A DNA stretch of 33,967 nucleotides from Myxococcales bacterium (GTDB lineage: Bacteria > Myxococcota > UBA727 > VGSZ01). Position numbers and translations under genes: made by a program. Each line of letters starts with the position of its first letter. Position 1 is the first letter of the stretch. Below, in pieces: positions 7,636 through 16,171 of the stretch. The stretch covers positions 1 to 33,967 of the forward strand of contig JAHFED010000063.1 in NCBI GenBank assembly GCA_023248635.1. Reading direction: 5' to 3'. Below the pieces are notes generated by a model that was given only the letters and a program-made list of their open reading frames with translations, did no database searches and had not been told where the DNA came from.

Positions 7636-8804
7636 ACGGGCGGGAGACCTGCTGGCGCTGCCGCCGACCCCAAAAGACCTGTTGGTGCGCGCAGCTGCCT
7701 TCATTGTCGACGACGAAGACGCGCGTGGTCTTTGTGCAACACCCGCGGGAACGAGACGTGGCCATCGGCACGGCGCGCATGGCCCATCTCGCGCTGCCCG
7801 GCTCGCTCTTCATCGAGGGCTTGGCCATCGACGATCACTTGCCCGACGAAGACGACGTCGCCGTGCTCTTTCCCGGCGAGGGCGCCCGGCCACTGGCGCA
7901 GTGGCTGCAGAGTCCGCCCAGGGTGTTGATCGTCGTCGACGGCACGTGGTCGCAGGCTCGCAAGCTGCTGCGCTTGAACCCACGCCTGGCCGCGCTCCCC
8001 CGCCTCTCGTACGATCCGCCTCAGCCCGGCAACTACCGGATCCGCCGCGAGCCCAGTGACAAGCACTTGTCGACCATCGAGGCCACCGCCGCCGTGCTGG
8101 GCGTCCTCGAGGGAGATCCCGCGCGCTTCGCCACCATGCTTTTGCCTTTCGATCTCATGGTCGATCGCCAACTGGCCGCCGTCGCAGCCCAGGGACGTCG
8201 ACGTCAAGCGCGGGTGCGACCCCACCAGAGCCCCCTCCCCGAGCTCGAAGCCCTCGACCCCGAGCGCGCCGTCGTCTGCTACGCCGAAGCCAATTGCCAC
8301 CCCCAGCCCGATCGCGCTGCCGGCGCACCTGAGCTCTTACACCTCGTGGCCAGCAAGCCGCTCTCGTCGTCGCCATCGTTTTTTTCTGTGGTGTTGCGCC
8401 CGCGTCGGCCGTTGCACGAGAGCGTGGCGCCCCGGCTCGGCCTGGCGCGCGCAGACCTCGAGGCCGGCGTCGACGTCGACGTCGCCTTGCAGGGCTTCCG
8501 GGCCTTCGTCGGCGACCAAGCTTTGGTGTGTTGGGGCTCATTCGCCCGCGACCTGCTCGCGCAAGAGGGAGAGCCGCGCCGTGGCTTCATCGATCTCCGT
8601 GCCCTGGTCGCGCGCACCCGCCAGCGCGCAGCCGGTGGAGTCGAGCGCGCGGCGCGAGAGCTCGGGGTCGTCGCCGACGTCGACGCCACCGCCCCCCGCG
8701 CTGAACGCATGCATGCGGGGATCGCCGCGCTGCTCGTGGAGCTGTACCGCCGCCGCTCCCAATGGCTGGGTGCCCCTCGGTCGCTGCAGGGCGCTTCTCG
8801 CTGA
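7626..8804 (+). CDS. DTW-domain tRNA-uridine aminocarboxypropyltransferase-like protein with decayed exonuclease-like C-terminus
   Basis: The GTG-started protein has 392 residues. The N-terminal 200 residues are a DTW domain: zinc-type cysteines C9, C12, C19 and C21 (CWRCRRPQKTCWC), the signature DGTW at 105-108, and YRIRREP near 137-143. DTW enzymes of the TapT type use S-adenosylmethionine to place an aminocarboxypropyl group on tRNA uridine. Residues 210-385 look like a DEDDh exonuclease fold (LRPRRPLHESVAPRLGL, ALVCWGSFARDLL, FIDLRAL, MHAGIAALLVEL). However, the catalytic acids appear lost: the D-x-E pair reads YAE at 219-221, the WGxxD position reads WGSFA, and the acid after H363 is replaced by Ala. 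The tail may therefore only bind RNA. It overlaps the double RlaP gene, suggesting a joint role in tRNA modification or repair, which is inference. Confidence 0.85.
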   Translation: MSLNGRETCWRCRRPQKTCWCAQLPSLSTTKTRVVFVQHPRERDVAIGTARMAHLALPGSLFIEGLAIDDHLPDEDDVAVLFPGEGARPLAQWLQSPPRVLIVVDGTWSQARKLLRLNPRLAALPRLSYDPPQPGNYRIRREPSDKHLSTIEATAAVLGVLEGDPARFATMLLPFDLMVDRQLAAVAAQGRRRQARVRPHQSPLPELEALDPERAVVCYAEANCHPQPDRAAGAPELLHLVASKPLSSSPSFFSVVLRPRRPLHESVAPRLGLARADLEAGVDVDVALQGFRAFVGDQALVCWGSFARDLLAQEGEPRRGFIDLRALVARTRQRAAGGVERAARELGVVADVDATAPRAERMHAGIAALLVELYRRRSQWLGAPRSLQGASR

Positions 8805-8883
8805 GGCGAAAGCGGCAGCCACAGAGCAGCGACCCGCAGCGACCGGCGCGCAGCCGGCGTCGACCTGATTTAGGGTTGGGCCC

Positions 8884-10125
8884 ATGCGCGTGTTGCTGGC
8901 GACCTTTGGTACCCGCGGTGATGTGCAACCGATGCTGGCGCTCGCCCGCGGGCTGCGACAGGCCGGGCACACCGTCACTTTCTGCATGCCTCCCGATCAT
9001 GTCGCCTGGGTCGAGGGGGATGGCTTTCGCGTCGTCCCCTGTGGCCTGCCCTACAGCGAGCTCTTGGTCGAGCTGACCCAAGGTCTGGGCCGGGCGTTTG
9101 CCGCCTTGGCAAACCAAATCCCGGCCCAGTTCGCGGCCCTCGACGCGCTGGTCGACGAGGCCGACGTCGTCATCGCGGCTTCGCTCGAATACGCCACCTC
9201 GACCCTGTGCGAACAAAAGCGCAAGCCGCGGCGCTACGTCTCCTACTCGCCCTGTGCCCTGTGGTCGTCGGCGAACCCAATCCCGCCCTTGGCCATGTTC
9301 ACGCCGCCGCGCTTCATCAACGCGTTGACGTGGATGCTTGCGGGCTTCGCCGCGCGCTTTTCGGTCTTGCGCCCCGTGGAAAAGGAGCGGCGGCTGCGCG
9401 GCCTCCCGCCCATCGCCAACATCTGGACCCACACCGGCTCTGGCGGTGTGCTCTTGAGCTTCGCCGACAACCTGGCGCCGACCCCGTCGACACCCGTGCC
9501 CATCGCGCAGGTGGGCCCCTGGCTCTTCGACGACGACAGACCCTTGGCTGCCGACGTCGACGCCTTCCTGCAGGCTGGTCCGCCGCCGGTCTATGTGGGC
9601 TTTGGCAGCATGCTCGATCAATCCCCTGCCCATACCCGCGCTCTCGTTGCCACGGCGGCCAAAGCAGCCCAGGTGCGCGTGCTCTTCGCTGGGCCGCGCG
9701 CCGACGTCCCTGTCGACGAACGCGATGACTCCTTCTTCGTCGCCGGCGGACCGCTGCCTCATCGCGCCCTCTTCCCGCGCTGCGCCGCCATCGTGCACCA
9801 CGGCGGCGCTGGCACCACCACGGTGGCGACCCTGGCTGGGGTCCCCCAATTGCTGGTGCCTCACGAGGTCGATCAGTTCTTCCACGGGCGCCGCGTCGAA
9901 GCCCTGGGGCTGGGGCCTCGAGCCATCTTCCGCAAGAAGCTGACGGCGCAGAATCTCGAGCCGGCGCTGCGGTCCCTGGTCTCGGGCGCCTTCAACGCCA
10001 CTTGTCGCGAGCACGCGGGAAGGGTGCGCACCGACGGCGTCGCCGCTGCCGTTGCCTTGATCGAAGGCGCAGCCCAGCAGACCCTGCGGTCGCCGTCGCC
10101 GAAGCAACTCGCCGCGTCCGCCTGA
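8884..10125 (+). CDS. GT1-family (UGT-like) glycosyltransferase
   Basis: The protein has 413 residues and begins MRVLLATFGTRGDVQPML, the typical N-terminal acceptor-side strand and loop of UDP-glucosyl/macrolide-type transferases. The C-terminal donor-binding motif is complete: HHGGAGTTTVATLAGVPQLL starts near residue 305 and is followed by VPHEVDQFFHGRRVEALGLG. PPPVYVGFGSM near 237 marks the start of the C-terminal domain. Such enzymes transfer a sugar from a nucleotide-sugar to a lipid, sterol, rhamnolipid-like or polyketide acceptor; the acceptor cannot be read from the sequence. It is a cytoplasmic or membrane-associated enzyme with no signal peptide. The start has only weak ribosome-binding sequence. 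A 79-bp gap separates it from the DTW gene and a 104-bp gap from the pilin gene, so it may be transcribed alone. Confidence 0.92.
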   Translation: MRVLLATFGTRGDVQPMLALARGLRQAGHTVTFCMPPDHVAWVEGDGFRVVPCGLPYSELLVELTQGLGRAFAALANQIPAQFAALDALVDEADVVIAASLEYATSTLCEQKRKPRRYVSYSPCALWSSANPIPPLAMFTPPRFINALTWMLAGFAARFSVLRPVEKERRLRGLPPIANIWTHTGSGGVLLSFADNLAPTPSTPVPIAQVGPWLFDDDRPLAADVDAFLQAGPPPVYVGFGSMLDQSPAHTRALVATAAKAAQVRVLFAGPRADVPVDERDDSFFVAGGPLPHRALFPRCAAIVHHGGAGTTTVATLAGVPQLLVPHEVDQFFHGRRVEALGLGPRAIFRKKLTAQNLEPALRSLVSGAFNATCREHAGRVRTDGVAAAVALIEGAAQQTLRSPSPKQLAASA

Positions 10126-10216
10126 TCGAGCCGTGCCCGAGCTGGGACAGAGCAGGTCACATCGTCGCCGGCGGACCAGACGGCGTATCGTGGCTGCCCA
10201 CAAGCGCGCGACGTGC

Positions 10217-10223
10217 AAGGAGG
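10217..10223 (+). promoter_or_regulatory. Ribosome binding site for the pilin-like gene
   Basis: AAGGAGG lies six bases before the ATG at 10230. It fixes the start over the longer open frame that begins upstream at 10002. Confidence 0.85.
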
Positions 10224-10229
10224 AACGCC

Positions 10230-10817
10230 ATGTCTCGCCAGAGGTCCGCCAAGGGTTTCACCCTGATCGAGCTGATGATGGTGGTGGCGATGATCGGCAT
10301 CTTGGCCGCTCTCGGCAGCGCCAACTATCAGAAGTTCACGGCCAAGGCGAAGATGGGCGAGGCCCAAGCCAACCTCAGGGCCATCGTCGCTGCGGCGGCC
10401 TCCTATCGGGGGGAGCACGGCAGCGGCGACGGCCCCGGCAGCGGCGGGAACAAGGCCGTCGGATATCGGCCCAGCCCCAACCACCTTTATACCTATGTCA
10501 TCCCCGACGGCGGCGACGACGCTGGCGGCGGTGGTGACAACATGGTGATGTTTGAGGGAAAGCTCGGCTCGCTGGTCGATTGTATGGCCGCCGCTGACGC
10601 GCCCGGGGGGCCAGGGTCCCTCTTTGCCGAGTTCGACGGTGGCGAGGAGGAGAAGGACGAGACCGTCGGGGCCATCGCCTGTGCCAACCTCGACGGTGAC
10701 CCCCAAATGGACTTCTGGGTGGCGGTCGCTGGCACGAAATACAATGGTATGTACCACATCTTTGACGACGTCAACAATGCCTTTCTAATCCAGCACAAAG
10801 TGCAGATGGAGCACTGA
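10230..10817 (+). CDS. Type IV pilin-like protein (prepilin)
   Basis: The product has 195 residues. It starts with a short basic leader ending in glycine (MSRQRSAKG), followed by FTLIELMMVVAMIGILAALG, a classic class III signal: prepilin peptidase would cut after the Gly and methylate the Phe, and Glu5 of the mature protein is kept. The helix continues as NYQKFTAKAKMGEAQANL. The globular part holds a Gly/Asp-rich loop (DGGDDAGGGGDN) and two cysteines (in VDCMAA and AIACAN) that may form a disulfide. Its size suits either a minor or major pilin or a type II secretion pseudopilin. No other pilus genes are nearby, so it is an isolated pilin. It converges on the Hsp70-like gene with only 13 bp between stops. 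Confidence 0.9.
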   Translation: MSRQRSAKGFTLIELMMVVAMIGILAALGSANYQKFTAKAKMGEAQANLRAIVAAAASYRGEHGSGDGPGSGGNKAVGYRPSPNHLYTYVIPDGGDDAGGGGDNMVMFEGKLGSLVDCMAAADAPGGPGSLFAEFDGGEEEKDETVGAIACANLDGDPQMDFWVAVAGTKYNGMYHIFDDVNNAFLIQHKVQMEH

Positions 10818-10830
10818 CGCTGGCCCTCGA

Positions 10831-13296
10831 TCAGCGCAGACCAGACGCGAAGGCCCGGGCCCGATCTTGGGCCGAGACGGGCATGAGCTCGGCAAGCTGA
10901 TCGCAGACCCCACGCAGGGCGGCGGCGTCGCCTTTGGCGACGAGCTTTCGACCCTGATCGACCAGAGCCTCGGCGCGCTTCAGATCGCGGGCCTCGTGCA
11001 CGTGGCTCTGAAGGTTGTCGAACACCGTTACCCACGCCCGGGGGTCGCGGAAAAAGGCGGCGTTGGCCAAGCGACGCACCACGCGGCGGTGACGTTCGAG
11101 ATCTTTCACCGAGCGCGCTTGGCGGGCGCGGTTGATGCCGCCGATGGCGTCGTCGAGCAGCTTCTTTTCGGCGCTGGTGCCGTCCATGCCCACCAAGCCC
11201 GTCGCCCAGGCGATGTCGTCGAGGGCGCGGCCTTCGAGCTCGGGCCAACGTCCCTCGGCCTCGAGCTCGGAGACCTTGGCTTCTAGATCGAGCATCAAGC
11301 GTCGCGCGCGCTGGGCTTGTTCTTCGTCGCCGCCGACGGCGCGGTCGAGGGCCCGCTCGACCTCTTGCTGCTCGCGCAACATGCCATCGATGCGCTCGAA
11401 CAACGACGTCGCTCCCTGGCGCTTGGCGTCGGCTCTGAGTCGGGCGAGGCGGTCGAGCAGCTGCACCACCCCACTGCGCAGAGCATCGAGGGAGGCCTCG
11501 GGCACCACCAGATGGGCCACCGATTCAAACACTTTCTTCAAGCTCGGAATAAAGGCCTTCGCAGACAGTTGTCCACCCTTGTCCAGCTCGAGGGTCACCT
11601 CGACAGCGGTATTTGCGGGCAGTACTTGATCGAGATCTTTTCCGTCAATTTCGAGGGATCCAATAAGGCGACAGAGGTGGGCTTCTTCCATTTCTCCCTG
11701 CACCAGCGGAATGCGCAGCGCCGGCCCTGGGGACCCCGGCAGGGTGGTCTCGATGGTGTGGTGCGTGAATGTGCGCCGGGTGGGCAGGGGCGCCCCTTTC
11801 TCGAAGTAGACGCGCACCATGTTGTTGGCGAGGGCGACCCCGACGGAACGCGAGACCGGGGGATCGCCGATGGTCACGCCATGCACGATCGACAACGACG
11901 ACGGCGACACGGGGGTGAGGTTTCCCTGATCGTCTTTGGCTTCGAGCGAGAATGCATTGCCCTTGCGCGCGACCAGCTCGGTGACGATGGCAAAAGCGCC
12001 TTCGTCGTCGCGGGGCACCCATTCACTGCTCCACGCCGGTTCCGTCGGTGAGACGCGCACCAGCCTCAGTTGACGAGGGGATGCCGGCAAGGACAGGTCC
12101 ACGACCTTGCACAGCACGAAGGGCATCAGATCCGTCGACAGCGTCGGCGCTTTGACCACCAGGCGGTGCCCGGGCTCGACCTTCTTCGTCAACGTCGTCG
12201 GCCGCGCATCGAGACCCGAAGCGGCGGCGGCGAGGGCGGCGCCCTGGGCGACCAGGGTCATCGGATCGTGAGCTTCGGCTGCGAGGGGCCCGACCCGCTG
12301 GGCCACGAGGCCGCGCACGAAACCCATGGCGGTGGGGCCGCCGACGAGGACGACGTGCTCCAGATCGGCGCGCTCGACGTTGTGCGCGCTCAACAACCGC
12401 GCGCACACCTCGCAGCTGCGCACGACCAAGGGCTCGACCAAACGCTCGAGCACGGCCCGGCTGAGCGTCAGCTCGAGCTCGATCTCGGCGTCGCCCAAGG
12501 GTACAGGCTCCCCCGCCGTCAACGTCACTTCGTCTTGCCGCCCCAGCTCGATCTTTGCTTCTTCGGCGATGGAAGCGAGTCGGCGCAAGAAGGGCTGGTG
12601 TGTAGGGTTCTTTGGATCGACGTTGAGGCCATCAGCCTGCAGCATTTCGACGGCCCAGGCTACGATCGCCTGATCAAAATCCCGCCCGCCCAAGAAGTTG
12701 TCGCCGTCGTGGCCGATCACCCGCAAAAGGCCATCTTTTCCTTGCAGTAGGGATACGTCGAAGGTTCCGCCGCCAAGGTCGTATACCAGCCAGGTGCCCT
12801 CAGATCCCGATTTGAAGCCAGCAGCCAAAGCCGACGCCACGGGCTCCTGCAGGATCTCGACCCTCTCGAAACCAGCGAGGCGGGCGCTCTCGGCGGTGGC
12901 CCGCGTCTGGGGCAGCTCGAACAAAGCGGGCACAGTGATGATGGCCCGCTGGGGGCGCAGGCCCATCTGCACGTCGACGTCGTGGATCAGGGCCTTCAAC
13001 ACTTCGGCAGACAGCTCCTCGGGGCGCAAGTCCTTGGCCGCGGCGGCGAAGTGCAGCCGCGTGTCGGTGCCCATCAGGCGCTTGAAGCCGCTGCGCGTGT
13101 TTTCGGGATCGGTTTCCAGTTGGCGCCGGGCCTTCTCCCCGACGGTCACGGTGCCCTTGGAGGAGATCCGCACCACCGAGGGCGTGAGTGTCGAACCCGC
13201 CGCGTTGCGCACCACGGTGAGCGCAGTGCCGTCGAAGGCTGCTGCCGTCGAGTTGGTCGTGCCCAGATCAATGCCGACGTAGAGGGGACCCGCCAT
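10831..13296 (-). CDS. Atypical Hsp70/DnaK-like protein
   Basis: The protein has 821 residues, longer than DnaK (about 640). The N-terminal ATPase is well preserved: GIDLGTTNS at 8-16, GFKRLMGT at 70-77, the second phosphate loop DLGGGTFDVS at 173-182, and the adenosine motif LVGGPTAMGF at 317-326. A substrate-binding-like beta region follows (about 385-600) but lacks close similarity to the DnaK core. The C-terminal 200 residues are strongly helical and charged (RLRADAKRQGATSLFERIDGM, LMLDLEAKVSELEAEG), likely an enlarged lid or a protein-interaction region. No dnaJ or grpE lies nearby. Such stand-alone Hsp70-like proteins are common in Myxococcota, and this one may serve a specialised client rather than general folding. 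It is transcribed divergently from the esterase-like lipoprotein across 64 bp. Confidence 0.92.
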   Translation of the reverse strand: MAGPLYVGIDLGTTNSTAAAFDGTALTVVRNAAGSTLTPSVVRISSKGTVTVGEKARRQLETDPENTRSGFKRLMGTDTRLHFAAAAKDLRPEELSAEVLKALIHDVDVQMGLRPQRAIITVPALFELPQTRATAESARLAGFERVEILQEPVASALAAGFKSGSEGTWLVYDLGGGTFDVSLLQGKDGLLRVIGHDGDNFLGGRDFDQAIVAWAVEMLQADGLNVDPKNPTHQPFLRRLASIAEEAKIELGRQDEVTLTAGEPVPLGDAEIELELTLSRAVLERLVEPLVVRSCEVCARLLSAHNVERADLEHVVLVGGPTAMGFVRGLVAQRVGPLAAEAHDPMTLVAQGAALAAAASGLDARPTTLTKKVEPGHRLVVKAPTLSTDLMPFVLCKVVDLSLPASPRQLRLVRVSPTEPAWSSEWVPRDDEGAFAIVTELVARKGNAFSLEAKDDQGNLTPVSPSSLSIVHGVTIGDPPVSRSVGVALANNMVRVYFEKGAPLPTRRTFTHHTIETTLPGSPGPALRIPLVQGEMEEAHLCRLIGSLEIDGKDLDQVLPANTAVEVTLELDKGGQLSAKAFIPSLKKVFESVAHLVVPEASLDALRSGVVQLLDRLARLRADAKRQGATSLFERIDGMLREQQEVERALDRAVGGDEEQAQRARRLMLDLEAKVSELEAEGRWPELEGRALDDIAWATGLVGMDGTSAEKKLLDDAIGGINRARQARSVKDLERHRRVVRRLANAAFFRDPRAWVTVFDNLQSHVHEARDLKRAEALVDQGRKLVAKGDAAALRGVCDQLAELMPVSAQDRARAFASGLR

Positions 13297-13360
13297 GGGA
13301 ACGTTGTAGCGCCTTTGCTCCCGGCTCGAAGTGGAGCTCGCCTTTGGCTAAGGTCAGCCC

Positions 13361-14575
13361 ATGCCCAGGACCAAAGTGCTCACCCGCTCGCTCCTCGTTG
13401 CGTGGGGCCTCGTCGTCGCCGCCTGTGATTCCCCTCCCGCCGAGGGAGAAGGTGAAGGAGAGGGCGAAGGAGAGGGCGAAGGAGAGGGCGAAGGAGAGGG
13501 CGAAGGAGAGGGCGAAGGAGAGGGCGAAGGAGAGGGCGAGGGCGAAGGAGAGGGCGAAGGAGAGGGCGAAGGAGAGGGCGAAGGAGAGGGCGAAGGAGGG
13601 GGCGAGGGCGAAGGAGAGGGCGAAGGCGAAGGTGAAGGTGAGGGAGAAGGCGAAGGCGAGCCCCCGATTCCGTCGGCGGGCTGCGGCCTCCCCGTCGAGA
13701 CCGACCCCGACCACGACGACGCCGCCGTCTTTTACCCCTACAGCGTCACAGTTGGTGGGCTCCAGCGCGACGCTCGGGTGGTGTTGCCGCTCAACTACGA
13801 TCCCGGCGCGGCGCTGCCGGTCATCTTTGCCTTCCACGGTGACCAGGACTGCCTCACCCCCAACAACGGCAACCCCGACGGGCAGGTGCAATGCGACGAC
13901 CCGATCCCCGCAGCGCTCGGGGACCCCGACCACCTGCCCGACCCGATCGGCCCGATTGTCAACGTCTTTGGCATCGAGGGCGAGCTGGGTGATGAGGCGA
14001 TCATCGTCAGCCTCGACGGCGAAAACCTGAACCGCTTCTTCTCCTTTGGCTCCTGGGACAGCGTGTCCCAACCCAACGACAATCCCGACATCCTCGCGGT
14101 GCGCGCGTTGCTGGCTCGCCTGGAAACGGATTTTTGCGTCGACAGCTCACGCACCTTCGCTGTGGGCTTCTCGGGCGGGGGTTTCTTCACGCACACGATG
14201 GCCTGCTACGGCGAGCCCTTCACCGCCTTCGCCGTCTTCGAGGGCGGGTTTGAAGATGGCTTCGAAGGTGCCGGCAACGTCGTCGACGTCGCGACCTGTA
14301 CGGACGAAGCGCAGAACATGCTGATCGTCAGCGCGCAGGGCGATCCGAACATTACGCCCGGCCAATACGGTCAGCCAGCCCGCGACGTCTGGGCCGACAT
14401 CGCAGGGTGCGCGGCGACCAACACGGTGAGTGACCTCGACCCCGAGTGCGACGAGCTCGATGGCTGCGATGCCGACGTCGTCTATTGCGAGCCCAGCGAT
14501 CCCAACATCGTGCATGAAGTCTGGCCCCCCCAGGGTCCCACCGTGCTGGTGAACTGGCTGCGGCGCTTCTTCTGA
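13361..14575 (+). CDS. Secreted esterase-like lipoprotein with Gly-Glu linker
   Basis: The protein has 404 residues. A lipoprotein signal ends in VVAAC with C22 as the lipid-modified residue. It is followed by 73 residues (28-100) of almost pure Glu-Gly alternation, broken once by a Gly-Gly-Gly. The C-terminal 300 residues resemble the alpha/beta-hydrolase fold of polyhydroxybutyrate depolymerase/feruloyl esterase (CE1, LpqC-like) proteins: [13 protein letters not shown] gives the oxyanion-side strand and [19 protein letters not shown] the nucleophile elbow with Ser in GFSGG. A final VHEVWPPQG may place the catalytic His near the C-terminus. Several cysteines suggest disulfides outside the cytoplasm. 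The acidic linker probably holds the enzyme away from the membrane. The substrate is unknown. Confidence 0.85.
   Translation: MPRTKVLTRSLLVAWGLVVAACDSPPAEGEGEGEGEGEGEGEGEGEGEGEGEGEGEGEGEGEGEGEGEGEGEGEGEGEGGGEGEGEGEGEGEGEGEGEGEPPIPSAGCGLPVETDPDHDDAAVFYPYSVTVGGLQRDARVVLPLNYDPGAALPVIFAFHGDQDCLTPNNGNPDGQVQCDDPIPAALGDPDHLPDPIGPIVNVFGIEGELGDEAIIVSLDGENLNRFFSFGSWDSVSQPNDNPDILAVRALLARLETDFCVDSSRTFAVGFSGGGFFTHTMACYGEPFTAFAVFEGGFEDGFEGAGNVVDVATCTDEAQNMLIVSAQGDPNITPGQYGQPARDVWADIAGCAATNTVSDLDPECDELDGCDADVVYCEPSDPNIVHEVWPPQGPTVLVNWLRRFF
13442..13660 (+). repeat. 12-bp coding minisatellite (Glu-Gly)
   Basis: A 219-bp tract inside the esterase gene is built from a 12-bp unit, GAGGGCGAAGGA, with a few synonymous variants and one change giving Gly-Gly-Gly near 13600. 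It encodes 73 residues. Repeat number can change without a frameshift, so length variation between strains is likely. Confidence 0.95.
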
Positions 14576-14594
14576 CCGGCGCGGACGTACGGGC

Positions 14595-15831
14595 ATGACG
14601 ACGTCGCGGCCGCCCCGGTCCGCCGCTGTGCCCTGGTCGCGCGTCGTGCTGCACGTCGACATGGACGCCTTCTACGCCAGCGTCGAGCAGCGCGATCGAC
14701 CCGACCTGCAAGGCAAGCCCGTCGTCGTCGGCGGCACCGGGCGGCGCGGCGTGGTGTCGACGGCGTCGTACGAGGCCCGCAAGTTTGGTGTGAAGAGCGC
14801 GATGTCGACGATGCTGGCGCAGCGCCTGTGTCCCCACGCCATCTTCGTGCGGCCTCGGATGAGCGTCTATGTCGAGGTGAGCAAGCAGATCATGGCCGTG
14901 CTGGGCCGTTTCTCACCGAGCATCGAGCCCCTCTCGGTCGACGAGGCCTTCGTCGACGCCACCGGCACTGAGGACCTGTTCGGGCCACCCGTCGAGCTCG
15001 CCTGGCGCATCCAGCGCGCCATCCGTGAAGAGACAGCGCTGTCGTGTGCCGTGGGTGCAGCGGCGAACAAATATGTGGCCAAGGTCGCGTCAGACCTCAA
15101 GAAGCCCGGCGGCATCGTCGTCGTCGCCCCCGGCGAAGAACGGGCCTTTCTCGCGCCGCTGCCCATCGAGCGCTTGTGGGGCGTGGGTCCAAGGACCGCC
15201 GAGAGGCTGCGCGCCGACGGCTTCGACCTGATCGCCGATATCGCCGCCTCCGATCCAGGGGAGCTGCAACGCCGCTACGGAGCTCTCGGCACCCACATTT
15301 CGGCGCTGGCCCGCGGCCAAGATGATCGACCCATCGACGACGACCACCAGCGCAAATCCCTGGGCGCCGAGCGCACGCTGGAGCACGACATCACCGGCGT
15401 CGCCGCCGTCCGCTCCCAGCTGGTGCCCCTCATCGACGAAGTCGCCGCTGGCCTGCGCAAGGCTGAGCTTCGCGCGAGCGGGGTGCGCTTGAAGTTGAAG
15501 TACGCCGACTTCCGCCGCACCAGCCGCGAGATCTTGTTGCCCGAGCCCGTGCAAGACACAGCGTCGCTGACGGCGGCGCTGGAGCACCTGCTCCCCCGAG
15601 CCGACCTCTCGCGTCCCATGCGCCTGGTGGGACTGGCCGCCACCCACCTCGTGCCCGCCAGCGCCCCGCGCCAGGCCTCCCTCTTTGATCAGCCGCAGAC
15701 GGCGAAAACACGAGGCCCTGGGCCGGGCCGTCGACGCCATCCACATCAAGCACGGGCGCAGCGCCATCATCCGCGGTGAGGTCCGGGACCTCGAGGGCAC
15801 CGACCGCGGCAACGAACACCTTGAGGACTGA
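14595..15831 (+). CDS. dinB: DNA polymerase IV, with apparent +1 frameshift near the 3' end
   Basis: This Y-family translesion polymerase shows the palm signature HVDMDAFYASVE near residues 20-31, SYEARKFGVKSAM, the catalytic SVDEAFVD near 117, CAVGAAANKYVAKVASDLKKP and the helix-hairpin-helix LWGVGPRTAERL. The frame from 14595 ends at a stop at 15777-15779 after an Arg/Pro-rich tail unlike the family. If one A is removed from the AAAA run at 15705-15708, the frame continues AKHEALGRAVDAIHIKHG and SAIIRG to a TGA at 15829-15831. That matches the usual little-finger end of DinB and gives about 411 residues. The extra base could be a sequencing error, a real mutation or a frameshift site. The true start could also be a GTG at 14628. 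The gene follows the esterase gene by 19 bp. Confidence 0.88.
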
Positions 15832-16171
15832 TCCCCGATCTCGTTGAACTTCGACCGCGGACCGGTCTCGTTCATCTCCGTCGGGGATGCCCTTCTGGGG
15901 GAGGTCTGGTGCAGACCTCCCCCCGCGCCGGCGGAGCCGGACGCGGGGCCCCCCACCAACTCCGCGTTCCGCGGGCGCGCTTCACGCGCATCATCCCGCG
16001 TCTTCCCATCTCGGAACGCGGTCGAACATCAAGCGGACGCGGGATGAGCAGCCCTGCGCCGCCGCTCCGGCCTCAGCAACAAGAAAAGGAGTTGAGACGC
16101 GGCGCACATGACCGATGCGCACCCCATATACAGATCGCCAACGCAACCCAACCCTGCCCCTGAGGTGAGGC
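15832..16171. other. 340-bp hairpin-rich intergenic region
   Basis: No convincing gene is seen here; the small open frames are Arg/Pro-rich with no family resemblance. The strongest element is a perfect 12-bp hairpin (GGGGGAGGTCTG at 15897-15908, loop GTG, right arm 15912-15923), followed at once by a second hairpin (CCGCGCCGGC, loop GGA, GCCGGACGCGG with a bulged A). Further downstream, arms at 15962-15970 (CCGCGTTCC) and 16013-16021 pair, while arms at 15992-16002 (CATCCCGCGTC) and 16036-16046 also pair, in interleaved order. The region must also hold the promoter of the giant lipoprotein gene. GAGG at 16162-16165 is its likely ribosome binding site. Confidence 0.6.
15897..15923. terminator. 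Strong hairpin downstream of dinB
   Basis: A perfect 12-bp stem with a three-base loop lies 65 bp after the restored dinB stop. There is no T-run after it, so it is not a classical intrinsic terminator; it may still end or protect transcripts. The call as a terminator is tentative. Confidence 0.4.

Noticed and set aside
15844-16047. Small protein in the gap after dinB
   Set aside because: It is Arg/Pro-rich, overlaps several hairpins, has no ribosome binding site and resembles no family.
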